This document shows positions 11,696 through 21,959 of a stretch of 64,000 nt of DNA, one piece after another. Below the pieces are notes generated by a model, which had not been told where the DNA came from, made no database searches, and saw only the letters and a program-made list of their open reading frames with translations. Source of the stretch: Macrotis lagotis. Lineage: Eukaryota > Chordata > Mammalia > Peramelemorphia > Peramelidae. The position numbers and the translations under genes are program-made. The stretch covers positions 182,320,508 to 182,384,507 of the forward strand of contig NC_133661.1 of the NCBI RefSeq assembly GCF_037893015.1, read 5' to 3'. The stretch's first letter is position 1; every line of letters begins with the position of its first letter.

Positions 11696-11699
11696 TTGA

Positions 11700-12190
11700 A
11701 GAATTTAGGAGGAAAATGTACACAAACTCGAATTTATTTATTTTAGTCAGTCAATCTCTATTTCCATAAGGACAAAAAATAAATCACGAGGATGGATAGA
11801 AGGAAAATCTCCATATCTGACGAAGATGACTGAAGTTGGTTATAGAGTTAGTTTTTAATTGCTATCTTTGTGGTCAAAGCAAGATTGGATACATTCCTCC
11901 CTAGGAAAGAGGGGCTACCAGCTGACCTTAGGTTAATGTTTCAATCAGTCTCAAAATCTATAAAGTCCCACAGGGCAATGGCTTTATAGCTTGGGAATCA
12001 GGACCCTTGGGCCACATTATGAAATACACCTCCAATTTGGTCCAACCTTCCATACATCTACCCCAAAGGCTTCCAAAGCAGCAACATCCTATACTTACAT
12101 GAACTTTGCATTGGAAGAAGCTTTGAAGATCATCTCTCCAGTACAACTAAAATCATCCTCAAACATTGTCCTTGCTGGCCAGAGTCTGTA
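11700..12190. other. Intergenic, nothing recognised
   Basis: No gene or clear repeat was recognised. Short opposing open frames around 11960-12190 share no protein-like signature and are treated as chance. Confidence 0.3.
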
Positions 12191-12195
12191 AAGAT

Positions 12196-12312
12196 CATGC
12201 AGTTCGAAGGCATGGAGTTTAACTCTGGTTTTGCCACCACCTGGTTGGCAGACTAATTCATCTCTCTGGGCTTTTGTTTTCCTAACTTATAAAATGAAGG
12301 GATTAGCTAGTG
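12196..12312 (+). repeat. MIR-type SINE fragment
   Basis: The layout gagtttaactctggttttgc, then ctctctgggcttttgttttc and ataaaatgaaggg, is MIR-like. Confidence 0.55.
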
Positions 12313-12404
12313 AAATATACACACATAGGACATTTTCATTACTACTAGGTTAAATATCTTTTTAAACCTGCATATGATAGGATGAAAATAATTTTATCTC
12401 CATT

Positions 12405-12595
12405 GAATCAGTCAATCAATAGCCATCCAATTAAGACATTTCTTAATTACCCACTATGTGTCTGGCACCTATTAAGTATTGTGCTAGGGATGCAAAGACA
12501 AATGATAGATAGTCGCTACCTTTAAAGATCTCACAATCTAATAGGGGAGACATGAATATATTAGGGAATGAATACCAATGGTTATATACAAAGCA
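12405..12595 (-). repeat. L2 3' end, antisense
   Basis: The order cccactatgtgtctggcacc, ttgtgctagggatgcaaaga, gatctcacaatctaatag, gggagaca is the reverse complement of the L2 3' end (agcacatagtagg-type terminus). Copies of the same segment occur at 21755, 37485, 40262, 52060, 60160 and 62775. Confidence 0.7.
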
Positions 12596-12597
12596 AG

Positions 12598-12650
<53 letters not shown>

Positions 12651-12651
12651 G
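12596..12651. repeat. (TA)n microsatellite
   Basis: About 50 bp of alternating TA with a single tatacata interruption. It is likely length-polymorphic. Confidence 0.95.
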
Positions 12652-12659
12652 TATAAATA

Positions 12660-13650
12660 GGAAATAACAGGAGGGAAGGCTCTAGATTTTAAGAAAGGCT
12701 CTTTGGGGAAGATAACATATAAAAAGAAACAAATGAGTGGAACTAGAAATTCAGGGGAATGCACCAGAATGGGAAATGAAGAGATGACTAGTTTTCCTGC
12801 TCTCAGAAATGGAGGATCTTTATTTAGCATGGTTAGAATGTATTGCCTATATTAGATTCCTTTCTGTCATAGGGAGGGGGGGCGGGAAGGGAATGAGGGG
12901 GGAAAATGTAAAACTCAAAATCTTGCAAAAAAAATATGATTGTTGAGAAAGGAAGGCTCTCTTTGATCTCCAACCTCCACCCTCTTATTAAAGAGGAAAG
13001 GAGGAGCCCCAGGGGCAGGATGTATGTGATGTTACAGGACAGTGAGATTCCTAAAGGACAAAAGAAAACAATTTTTAAAACTAAATGAAAGGGATAGACT
13101 TAGGTCACTCTTCCAGCTCAAACATTCTGTGATTCATCTATTCCCTAGGGCTCTTTATGCTTTAAGAATGTGCTATAAGATAGGTCAGGCAGAGAAATAA
13201 CATTATGAAAAAAATAACAATGCTTTTTTTTCCCATCTCTCCTCCCCAGCTAACAGCTATGGCATTCCACCCATGCCTGCCCTCCTGAATCCCCAAGAAA
13301 ACTCACCCCTCTCAATCCCTATTTTAATAGTTTAATTTTGCCAAGTATCCAGGTTCTGTGGTAATTTGTTAAACAAATCTGTTTTGAGCATGTGCTTATA
13401 GTTTTATTTTTTAATTATTTTTATTCAATGAGTGAACATTTATTTTAAGATTGAATTTGCTTCTCCCTCCATGGTAATAGACATCCCTTGACAGGGATCT
13501 TCTGGAGACAAAGGCTTAACCTAAATCATTGACTCCAGTAGGAAGAATTTCAGACCCTCATGGGAATGCCAGTGGGAGAGAAATGTTTTGGGATTGAGTG
13601 ACCTTTGAATAACACCCCTAAAGTCATTGCTGCCTACCCTGAGGTCTGTC
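12660..13650. other. Intergenic with an L1-type 3' tail
   Basis: At 12870-12935 the phrases agggaatgaggggggaaaat and aaactcaaaatcttgc followed by an A run match the extreme 3' ends of marsupial L1 copies elsewhere here (52800, 57060). The remainder is unremarkable. Confidence 0.4.
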
Positions 13651-13654
13651 CTGC

Positions 13655-13793
13655 TGAGAAAAGAAAGAGCTAGATAGGACACTGGTCTTAGAATTAGAAA
13701 AAATTAAGTCAAATTCGACCCTTTGAATTCTGTTACCTATTTGACCTTGGGCAAATCTTAAGCCTTCTGTGCCTTAGTTTCCTCCTGTGCAAA
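13655..13793 (+). repeat. MIR-type SINE
   Basis: The order aagagctagataggacactg, ttgaccttgggcaaatctta, tgccttagtttcctcctgtg is a diverged MIR-like element directly abutting the next SINE. Confidence 0.6.
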
Positions 13794-13795
13794 AG

Positions 13796-14120
13796 GGGCA
13801 ACTAGGTGGCTTAGTGGATAGAGCACTGACCTTGGAATTTGGAGGATGGAATTTCAAATCTAGCCTAGACAGTTGCCACTTACTGGTTGTGTGACCTTGG
13901 GCAAGTCACTTCACCCTGATAATCTCATATCCAGGACCATCTCCAGTTGTTCTGATTCCTATCTGGCTGCTGGACCCAGATGACCCTGGAGGAGAAAGTG
14001 AGGTGCTGACTTAGCACAGCACCCCCTCACTCAAATCCAATTCATGTGCTTGTCATGATGTCACTTCCCTGATGTCATGGTCTTCTTTGAGCATGAATGA
14101 CAAGGATCATCATCATCAAA
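13796..14120 (+). repeat. ~320 bp composite SINE with conserved long 3' domain
   Basis: A tRNA-like head (ggggcaactaggtggcttag) is followed by a long non-tRNA domain. It contains ccaggaccatctccagttgt, actcaaatccaattcatgtg, tgatgtcatggtcttctttg, then gagcatgaatgacaagg. A second full copy lies at 63432-63757 and an antisense copy at 40428-40702, so this is a discrete SINE subfamily. Confidence 0.8.
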
Positions 14121-14410
14121 TGATGATCTGAAAAATGAGAGTTAAATTCAGTAGCTTCTAAGGTACCTTCTAGGTCTAAAGCTATTAAGCATGAACCAGG
14201 ATGATCTGGTTCCTCCCCTTTCTTCTAGAGAGGGGAATTGTTTTTTTCAGAAGGCTACTCCAGAGCTCAAGATCTGAAATACCTTCCTCCGATACAGTGG
14301 AATACCTATTTGTTTCCCTGAGAGCTTCGGCCACCCCCCCCCCTTCATCCTACCTTTCTATTCCACCCTTTCTGAGAGGCCCCAGGCTAAAGCTTCACTC
14401 CCTTCCCTGA

Positions 14411-14985
14411 GCCCCTCGTTACTGGGGAAACACTGATGTCAGCAGGGTAAAGACTGCCAGCTGCCAGCCTGGAGATGCGAGGACCTGATTCTGGCTCATC
14501 AAGCCTAAGCCCATCCGAAGCTGCTGCCTTTCTCATTTCCGGCCTGATCTATTTGCACATCTCTTGGTTTCCTCTGGTCTTGATTTGTTACTGAATCACC
14601 CCTGCCCTGAGCAATTCTCCAGGCCCCAAGTGGAAGGGTTAGGGAATAAAGGTTCTCTGAATTATTTAGATGACATTTCCTCCCTACCCCTGCTCCCCAC
14701 CCAATCTGCCTCCCCCAATATTCCAAATGTCTCTAAGAACAAACCCTGTATGGTATCTCTGAGCAATCAAGCACCTGTGCCTGCTCTCCCATCCTCTGGA
14801 GAGGAGCCTACACTTCATTCACTGCATTTCGCTCATGGTCTCTCTGTGCTTCAGTCTACTCATATGTAAAATGGAATTGACTTACCTTTTCTTCAGGGTC
14901 GCTGAGGACAGGAATTGAGAGAAGGACTTGCCCTGAAAAGTAGATTCAAAAGTAAATGGGCATTACTTACTCAATTGAAGTTTGT
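14411..14985. other. Repeat-free intergenic island
   Basis: About 570 bp lack a recognised transposon apart from a possible MIR scrap near 14830. It starts with a compact stretch, gttactggggaaac, that resembles an RFX X-box palindrome with two mismatches, followed by tgatgtcagca. It could be a conserved non-coding element. No coding gene is supported. Confidence 0.35.
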
Positions 14986-15047
14986 CATTCACTGCTTGTG
15001 TGACCACATAATCCCTTTACTTTTCTGAGCCTCATTCCTGCTATTGG

Positions 15048-15059
15048 GGGGGGGGGGGG
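15048..15059. repeat. Poly-G run
   Basis: A homopolymer of about 12 G. Its length is unreliable in assemblies and it is not part of a gene. Confidence 0.8.
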
Positions 15060-15113
15060 ATTTTTTATAAAGTCCCTTACCACTTTAGCTAGATAGAATG
15101 ATGTAGGAAGTCC

Positions 15114-15325
15114 TTTTTTGTTGTTCAATTTTTCTTTCATGGTATTTGACTCTTTGTGACCCCATTTGGGATTTCTTGGCAAAAATACTGCTGTGGTTTG
15201 CCATTTCTTTCTCCAACTCATTTTATAGGGCCACACAGCAAGGAAGTATCTGAGGCCAGATTTGAACCTAGAAAAATGAGTTTTTCCTGACTCCAGGGTT
15301 GACACTCTTTCCATCAATCCATTTT
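15114..15325 (-). repeat. Older SINE, antisense
   Basis: It contains tgactctttgtgaccccatt, tgccatttctttctccaact and gccacacagcaaggaagtat, the reverse complement of the 10316-type SINE tail and core. Confidence 0.8.
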
Positions 15326-15359
15326 AGCTATTCCTAAGACATCCCAGTCCTCATTTTTT

Positions 15360-15590
15360 TTACAGGCAACAAGGTGGTTCAGTGGTCACAACATAGAACC
15401 TTAGACAAGGTGTGGTGACCCTGGGTAAGTCACCTAAACTCTGCCTTCCTCAATTCCCTCAACTATAGAATGGAGGAAATGCACATACCTTGCAGATTAT
15501 TGTGAGAATCAAATGAGCTAATATTTATAAAGTACTCTGCAAACCTTAAAGAGAGCTATAAATAAATGACAGCTAATGTCATTTTTAGTA
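15360..15590 (+). repeat. SINE with ctgcaaaccttaaag 3' extension
   Basis: The SINE head and core (ggtggttcagtggtcacaac; tgaccctgggtaagtcacct) continue into gtgagaatcaaatgagctaa and ctctgcaaaccttaaag. This 3' extension is shared with 10100-10315 and 38190-38440. Confidence 0.7.
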
Positions 15591-16132
15591 GTTCAACTTT
15601 TTGGCAAATCCTTTAAATCCTTTGATTCTCTTTCCTCATCCTTAAAATGAAGCTGTAATCATACTTATACTGTTACCTGGCAAGACCAAATAAAGAAATG
15701 AGGGTAAATATAGAGTGTTACTACTATACAAACTTCAAGGTAAAGGTGAGTTAGGGGCATTGTTATTTATACCTATTGGAATAAATCCCAAATAATTTCT
15801 CTGTCTTCACCTCTCATCCACATCCCCAGAATTGTCCTCAGGAGCCTTCCCTGTGGTTTTCACTGCTCCACTTTCTAGCAGCATAGGATAGGTTAGGGTT
15901 CCCAGAGAACTGAGAACCTGCTCCCGCTTCTTAACACAGAGGTAGTTATTTTGAACAGGCACCACCACCTGGTGGCCAGTCTGGGCATTACCACATGAGT
16001 TGAGTGTACTTTGTGGGCAACATTTTATAGGATCCCTTAAAACTGCAAGACTTACCACTCAGGCCACAGTTTGGGGAGAAGGTCGAGCATGGCTGGGCTG
16101 CAGGTCCTAGGTACAGAGTGTGAAGAGATAGG
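15591..16132. other. Intergenic with a CTCF-like motif
   Basis: Mostly repeat-free. The minus strand of 15960-15978 reads tggccaccaggtggtggtg, close to the CTCF core consensus. No gene is supported. Confidence 0.4.
15960..15978 (-). promoter_or_regulatory. Candidate CTCF binding site
   Basis: The minus strand tggccaccaggtggtggtg matches the CTCF core CCASYAGRKGGC except at its last position, and has the preceding TGG often seen upstream. It lies outside any recognised SINE, in the SLC7A8-CEBPE intergenic region. It is a motif match only. Confidence 0.35.
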
Positions 16133-16530
16133 CACAGTGAGACTTGAAATGCAATAGAGTGCTAGGTCTAGAGTAAGGAGGAACTGAGTTCAAACCCAAC
16201 CTTAGACACTTAGCTATGTGATCTTGGGCAAGTCACATAATCTCTGTTGGGCTCAGTTTCCTCAACTGCAAAATGGAGTCCCTGGAAGAGGAAATGACAA
16301 ACTACTCCAGTATCTTTGTCAAGAAAATCCCATTCAGGGGGCGCCTAGGTGGCATAGTGGATAAAGCACCGGCCCTGGAGTCAGGAGTACCTGGGTTCAA
16401 ATCCGGTCTCAGACACTTAATAATTACCTAGCTGTGTGGCCTTGGGCAAGCCACTTAACCCCGTTTGCCTTACAAAAAAAAAAAAAAAAGAAAATCCCAT
16501 TAAAATGAATCATGGAGAGTCAGACACAAA
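16133..16530 (+). repeat. Older SINE split by a younger SINE
   Basis: The older element runs 16133-16337 (through tggagtccctggaagaggaa and tatctttgtc) and resumes at 16491 (aaaatgaatcatggagagtc). The two halves are separated by the younger element at 16338-16490. Confidence 0.85.
16338..16490 (+). repeat. Young WSINE1-like SINE nested in older SINE, with target-site duplication
   Basis: Full length and near consensus: ggcgcctaggtggcatagtg, caccggccctggagtcagga, ctagctgtgtggccttgggc and a long A tail. The duplicated target aagaaaatcccatt lies just before its start and again after its tail. Confidence 0.93.
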
Positions 16531-16537
16531 TGAGTAC

Positions 16538-16670
16538 TGGTCCTAGGCTCTGGAAGAACTAGGTTTGAATCTTACCTCAGGGATTTTTTTGTTGTGTTAC
16601 TGTGGGCAAGTCACTTAATTGTTGTATGCCTCAGTTTCCTCATCTGTAAAAAGAGGAAGCTAGATTTATC
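16538..16670 (+). repeat. MIR-type SINE
   Basis: The order ctaggctctggaagaactag, tgtgggcaagtcacttaatt, tgcctcagtttcctcatctg is MIR-like. Confidence 0.6.
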
Positions 16671-17315
16671 CCCTTCTATTAATCCATAATACTCTGGTCT
16701 ATGACTACCTATTCTAATACTTTTTATTTTGTGAACAAGGAAATTGGAGTATGTTCTGAAGTGTTTTCTAGTTTCAAACTAGAAAAGTAAAAACAAAAAA
16801 AATATGACACAGTTTACACAACAAATTTGAGTGAGGGCTAGAACTTATGTCTATGGCTTGCCAGTGCAGTGCTTTTTTCTTCCTAATATATCACACTGCT
16901 TCCCTGCTTGGGAAGGATCTAATTCTGGCAGGAACATTCTGACAAGGGAATTCCTGGCTATCAACACAGGCAAATAAAGGTTCCAAGCCTTGTGGATTTT
17001 TCAATTATCTGGGACTTACTTCTTTGAATTTGTCCCTGGCAGCACATCTTTGGCCCTAGGGTTGTATTGATTTTTAAACTACCTAAATAACTTATTTCCA
17101 ACCTGAGGCACTCAATCTCCCGAGCTCCCACATTTCCTGAACCTGCCTAACTCTGGTTTCAGTGATTTACCGAAATAGGTTCTTAATTAGCATTCTTTCT
17201 TTTTTGGGGAAGCAAATTTTTTTAGTCACTTAAATACAAAATAAGAATACAAAATAAGAAAAGAAAAAAAGAATATTGCCTGTTGGCTCCCTGTTTTCAA
17301 TGATTTGCTCGGTAG

Positions 17316-17375
17316 GTTATTATTATTATTATTATTTATTATCATCATCATCATTATCATTATTATTATTATTAT
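17316..17375. repeat. (ATT/ATC)n microsatellite
   Basis: Sixty bases of trinucleotide repeat (ttattattattatt, then atcatcatcatcattatc) immediately upstream of the T-rich end of an antisense SINE. It probably grew from that SINE's tail. Confidence 0.9.
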
Positions 17376-17542
17376 AGTTTTTGTAAGGCAAACCGGGTTA
17401 AGTGGCTTGCCCAAGACCACACAGCTAGGTAATTATTAAGTGTCTGAGATCGGATTTGAACCCAGGTACTCCTGTCTCCAGGGCCGGTGCTTTATCCACT
17501 GCACCTCTTAGCCGCTTCTCACTGCGCCACCTAGCTGCCCCT
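17376..17542 (-). repeat. WSINE1-like SINE, antisense
   Basis: It carries tttgtaaggcaaaccgggtt and acacagctaggtaattatta. The 5' end is locally duplicated: cttagccgcttctcactgcg precedes the normal ccacctagctgcccc. The flanks show a diverged ctcggtaggt / ctcagtaggt duplication. Confidence 0.88.
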
Positions 17543-17559
17543 ACTCAGTAGGTTTTTAA

Positions 17560-18165
17560 TTAACTTTTTTGGCAAAATTATTTTTATATTTTTTTAATTC
17601 ATTTATTCATTTTATTCACTTATATTTAAATATAAAACAAGAAAAGAAAAAAAGAATATTGCCATGTACCCAGAAGAACATAATAGAGGATTCAATATAA
17701 AACAATAAATTTCTATTTCAAGAAAAATCTATGTAATAAATACTACTCATTGTTTTCAAAACTACTAGTTTTTCAGTACTTCCTTGTAAGTGGTTTTCTG
17801 CTGTACACTTTTTATTTTATTTTTTCCTCTCTCTACCCACCCTAAAGAAGGTCAAATTTAAATGCATATAAATGTATATAATATATACACACATGTATAC
17901 ATAGATATCCATAAACAAATACACATATACTCCTACACATATATGTAAGACCATACTATGCCTATTTGTCATCTCTTTCTCTGAAGACGGATAGCATCTT
18001 TTTTCATAGGTACAAGTATTTTTCATGCTTTTTCTAAATCAACAAACTACTTCATGGCAATGTTCTAACACAACCACATTCTATCTGAGAGATTGTCTAT
18101 GAAAGTTTTCTCCTAATTTTCTGCATTCTCTATATTCTTCTTAATTAGCTTTCTGGTGCTACCAC
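17560..18165 (-). repeat. L1-type 3' UTR region, antisense
   Basis: An AT-rich stretch containing catctctttctctgaagacg followed by gatagcatctttt, which reads in reverse as the recurring L1 3' UTR phrase (compare 22930 and 35380). Internal tatata/cacaca tracts are at 17855-17945. The family assignment is moderate. Confidence 0.5.
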
Positions 18166-18179
18166 TGTAACCAGATGCA

Positions 18180-18620
18180 CGATTTTAGAGTTTGCTCCTT
18201 CTTTCCTTTCTACCCTTTATCTTCTTTCACTCCAGAGTGTAAATGCACATTTGGAGTGTTTATTTACAAAGGGAAAAAAGAACATACAAAATCAGAGCAG
18301 CTGCAATTGGGTAAGGCAATTAGAAGTGTTTGGAGCTCACAGGCTGGAGGCCAAAGCTCAATCACATGCTTTGTTGCCTCCTGGAGCATATGGGTAGGGT
18401 AGAGAGGCACATCAGACAGAACATCATAATCTGGCTTCATGGTGGCCAATGTTACTATAGCCAAGTGAAGAGACCTCTGATCCAACTGCCCACCCTTTAC
18501 TCTGGGCAGCTGGGACAGCTGGTACTGCCTAGTTTGAGCCACCTCTTAACCGTGAATATCCAATTTGGCTTCTCCCAAGTATGCAGAATTCTAAAAAACA
18601 GGGGTAGGACCTAAGTTTAT
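18180..18620 (-). other. Unassigned minus-strand ORF (92 codons) with Kozak ATG and poly(A) signal
   Basis: On the minus strand an open frame covers 18542-18264. An internal ATG near 18440 in a gccaccATG context starts MKPDYDVLSDVPLYPT, and a taaataaa lies ~20 bp after the stop. I do not recognise the protein. The flanks are L1 pieces on both sides. It may be a processed pseudogene fragment, a transposon-derived 3' exon, or chance. No domain, signal peptide or repeat is evident. Confidence 0.25.
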
Positions 18621-18627
18621 TATTTTT

Positions 18628-19472
18628 CCCTATTGATATTTTATTTTATTTTTCCAATTACATGTTATGAAAGTTTTTCAACATTCATCCACATGCATAT
18701 TTATAAGTTACATAATTTTCTTCACCACCCTCCCCTCAGTGTTTACAGTTTTACAATTAGACATTTTCTCTTTGAGGAATTAGAACAAAGGGAAAAAGAA
18801 AGAAAATTGTGGGATAGGAAGAAAAAACATAAAAGAATGTTTAAAAATTGAACATAGTGTTCATCCAGGTTCTGTAGTTTGTTTGATTGGGTTTTTTGTT
18901 TTGTTTTTTGTTTTTTTCTTCATTTAGATGTGGATTGGTGTTGTCTAAATCTTCCAATGTTGTCCTAGCTGTCTGAATTTCTGAGAGGAATGAATCCATC
19001 AAAGATGATCAACTCACAATGTTGTTGCTAATGTGTACAGTGTTGGTCCTGCTCCCTTCACTCAGCATCAGTTCATGCAATTCTTTTCATGCTTCTCATC
19101 AGAAAACTAAGAAGAATATAGAGAATGCAAGAACTCATTCATGGTTTCTTATAGAACAATAGTATTCCATAACATTCATATACCAAAACTTGTTCAGCCA
19201 TTCCCCAATTGATGGGCATCCCCTCAATTTTCACTTCTTTGCTACTTCAAAAAGAACTGCTATGAATATTTTGGAACATATGAGATTTTCCCATTTTTTT
19301 ATGATTTCTTCTGGATATAGACCTAGTATTGGTATTGCTGTGTCAAAGGGTATAATCAGTTTTATTATTCTTTGGTCATAATTCCATATTATTTTGCTCT
19401 CCAGAATGATTGGATTAGTTCATAATTCTACCCACAGTGCATTAATAGGGCCTTCATATATTAAGTGGTTGA
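18628..19472 (-). repeat. L1 3' end (ORF2 C-terminus and 3' UTR), antisense
   Basis: Minus-strand reading gives recognisable L1 ORF2 C-terminal phrases. They include IIKLIIPF, then AIPILGLYPEEIIKK-like and CPSIGEWLNKFWYMNVM-like stretches, with YYSIRNHE-like sequence after them. The 3' UTR and terminus are at 18628-18900 (compare 46105). Stop codons and indels make it dead. It is 5'-truncated. Confidence 0.88.
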
Positions 19473-19485
19473 GATCTTGTTCTTT

Positions 19486-19646
19486 GTTGTTTTTTTTTTG
19501 TTTGTTTTTGCAAGGCAAATGGGGTTAAGTGGCTTGCCTAAGGCCACACAGCTAGGTAATTATTAAATGTCTCAGACCGGATTTGAACCCAGGTACCCCC
19601 TGACTCCTGAGCCGGTGCTTTATCCACTATGCCACCTAGCCGCCCC
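19486..19646 (-). repeat. WSINE1-like SINE, antisense, in L1
   Basis: A full copy (gcaaggcaaatggggttaag; tgccacctagccgcccc). It is flanked by gatcttgttcttt at 19473-19485 and gatcttggtcttt at 19647-19659, a 13 bp duplication with one mismatch. Confidence 0.92.
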
Positions 19647-19784
19647 GATCTTGGTCTTTTTTTAGGAGATCATCTGTTGGTTTAATTGATTTCCATTTTG
19701 AGGTTATTTCTACTAGGGGAAGTTATGAATTTTATGGAAGCATTTTTTTAAGGGGAGTCTGTAGTAAGGTCAGGGTAGCATTGT

Positions 19785-20012
19785 AGATAGCTAGAGCACT
19801 GAGTCTAGAATTAGAAGATCTGAGTTCAACTCCAATCTCAGACTCTTGTTAGTTGTGTGACCCTGGGCAAGTCATTTAACCCTGTTTACCTTAGATCCTT
19901 ATCTGTTATATGAGCTAGAAAACAAATGCAAATCATTCCAGTCTCTTTGCTAAGAAAAACCCAAATGGGATCACAAACAGTTGGACATAACTGAAACAAA
20001 TGAACAATATAT
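19785..20012 (+). repeat. Older SINE
   Basis: The head agcattgtagatagctagag, core ttgtgtgaccctgggcaagt and tail gggatcacaaacagttggac place it in the 10316-type family. Confidence 0.78.
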
Positions 20013-20098
20013 TCTTTTATCTACATGCTGTTTCCTTCCTGTAGTTCCTTGAGAACAGATACTTGTTTTTGACTTTTTAATCCCCCAGGATAGTGTCT

Positions 20099-20505
20099 GC
20101 TGTTGCTTGGTTGTTTCAATCATGTCCAACTCTTTTTTTTATTACTTTTTTTTTTTTAGGTTTTTGCAAGGCAAATGGGGTTAATTGGTTTGCCCAAGGC
20201 CACACAGCTAGGTAATTATTATTAAATGTTAGAGGTTGGATTTGAACTCAGGTACTCCTGACTTCAGGACCGGTGCTCTATCCACTGCACCATCTAATTG
20301 CCCCCATGTCCAACTCTTTATAACCTATTTTGGATACTGGAGTGCTTTGCCATATCCTTCTCCAGATCTTTTTGTAGATGAAACTAAGGACAACATAATT
20401 AAATGATTTCCCCAGGGTCACAGAGCTAGTAAATATCTGAGGCCAGATTTGAATTCAGGAAGATGGGTCTTCCTGATTCCAGGTCCAGAGCTCTGTGCCA
20501 TAGCC
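20099..20505 (-). repeat. Older SINE, antisense, split by a younger SINE
   Basis: The element starts gttgcttggttgtttcaatc, is interrupted, and resumes at 20305 with catgtccaactctttataac, running on to a head near 20505. The duplicated catgtccaactctt marks the interruption. Confidence 0.85.
20135..20304 (-). repeat. WSINE1-like SINE nested in the older SINE, with 14 bp duplication
   Basis: The copy carries gcaaggcaaatggggttaat through ctatccactgcaccatctaa. The duplicated target catgtccaactctt is at 20121-20134 and 20305-20318. Confidence 0.92.
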
Positions 20506-20548
20506 CTAGCTAGCAGACAAGTAAATGCTTGCAAAATTGCATTGAATC

Positions 20549-20700
20549 AGGGTAGCTAGGTGGTGCAGTGGATAGAGCACCGGCCCTGGAGTCAGGAGTA
20601 TCTGAGTTCAAATCCAGCCTCAGACACTTAATTGCCTAGCTGTGTGACCTTGGGCAAATTACTTGACCCATTGCCTTAAATAAATAAAATTTTTAAAAAA
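20549..20700 (+). repeat. WSINE1-like SINE
   Basis: The head gggtagctaggtggtgcagt, then accggccctggagtcaggag, end in ttgccttaaataaataaaat. The tail has mutated from poly(A). Confidence 0.9.
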
Positions 20701-21084
20701 TTGAATTGAACCATAAAAGCAAATTGTCCAGTCCTAAATTGAATGATATGTAATTTCTTTTTTAATTGTTAAAAAATTTAATGATGCTTTTAAAAATATA
20801 TAACTCACTTCCCAATATATTGAATCTTCCCTTCTCACAGAGAAGTAAAAATCAACCAACATAGTGACTATACAATTGCATATTCAATATTCTACACCTT
20901 AATCGTTCATCTTTCTTCCTAGAGATGAGCCATAGACTTCATTCATTATTTTTTCCAGAACTAAAATTATTCATGACAATATGAGTTCAGATGCTTTTGA
21001 ATCTTGTTTTCATTTACATTATTGTATTTTTTCTTGATTCAGAATTCTTGGTGCTGCATCATTCCATATTTCTCTGAATTCTCT
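20701..21084. other. AT-rich intergenic, nothing recognised
   Basis: No gene or identifiable repeat. Confidence 0.3.
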
Positions 21085-21160
21085 GGGTGATGGTGGGCAA
21101 GTGACTTGATCTCTCTGAGACTCAATTTTCTCATCTGTGAAATGAGGATAATAATCCTTT
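21085..21160 (+). repeat. MIR fragment
   Basis: The phrase gtgggcaagtgacttgatct followed by actcaattttctcatctgtg and aaatgagg is the MIR 3' half. Confidence 0.6.
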
Positions 21161-21329
21161 TTGCTGAATTTATATGGGCAAAATTAACCTTTCAGAAATG
21201 GGGGGCAGGGAATAGGTTCAAACTCCTGAGAATAATTGGGAGGGATAGAACTGTTAATACTCCAGAGCTCTTCAAGCAAATTCCGTTCATCTACTTACCT
21301 TGTCCTCAAAATCCTGAATAGGAAAAGGA

Positions 21330-21550
21330 AAGGAAATGAATAATCATTTGTGGAGTACCTAATTTGTGGCAAGGACCGCATTAGTTCCTTTTTTATCTCA
21401 TTTGAACCTCACAACAACCCTGTGAAATAGATACTATTATTGTCCTTATTTTACAGTTAAGGAAACTGAGGCAAGTGACTTGTAAAGTTAGTATATGTCT
21501 GAGGCCACATTTGAACTCAGGTCTCTCTGAGGATTTTATCTGTTGTATCA
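21330..21550 (-). repeat. MIR, antisense
   Basis: The order tgtggagtacctaatttgtg, tctcatttgaacctcacaac, attttacagttaaggaaact, gaggc is reverse-complement MIR, nearly full length. Confidence 0.75.
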
Positions 21551-21749
21551 GTCAGGTACCCACAATTAACCTCGAGAGAATACTACCTTAAATTTCCAAT
21601 GTCTTTTTTCTGAGGATATAGATTCCAAGGCTATGTACCTACTTAAGGACATATTGTCCAATTTCCCACTGAGGAGAGGCAAGCGCACTTGGGCAGGCAT
21701 CTAAGCCATCACTGGCCATGGGTGGAGGATTCATGCCCAAGGTCAGGTC

Positions 21750-21900
21750 TCATCTATCAGTCAGTCAATAAACATGTCTTAAGTACTACTATAGCTAGGC
21801 ACTGTCCTAAGCCCTGGGGGATATAAAGATGGCAAAACATAGCTGCCCTCAAGTCATGGAATTTACAATCTAAAGGTCACAGTGTAAATACAGTTGACTG
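21750..21900 (-). repeat. L2 3' end, antisense
   Basis: The order cagtcaataaacatgtctta, gctaggcactgtcctaagcc, ctgggggatataaagatgg, tggaatttacaatctaaagg is the antisense L2 3' terminus. Confidence 0.7.
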
Positions 21901-21959
21901 CCTAGGATTCAATCATGGATGATGGTAATGAAAGGGAAGAGTCAGGGGAATAGAGAAGA

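Noticed and set aside
12231-12255. Second CTCF-like ccaccacctggttggca
   Set aside because: It lies in a MIR element and misses core positions; weaker than 15960.
12600-12830. Minus-strand ORF rich in Tyr/Ile
   Set aside because: It is translation of the (TA)n microsatellite.
17316-17375. CRISPR-like regular repeats
   Set aside because: A simple trinucleotide microsatellite in a vertebrate genome; no spacers.
17226-17420. Minus-strand ORF with poly-Asn and Met/Ile runs
   Set aside because: It translates the (ATT)n repeat and the adjoining SINE.
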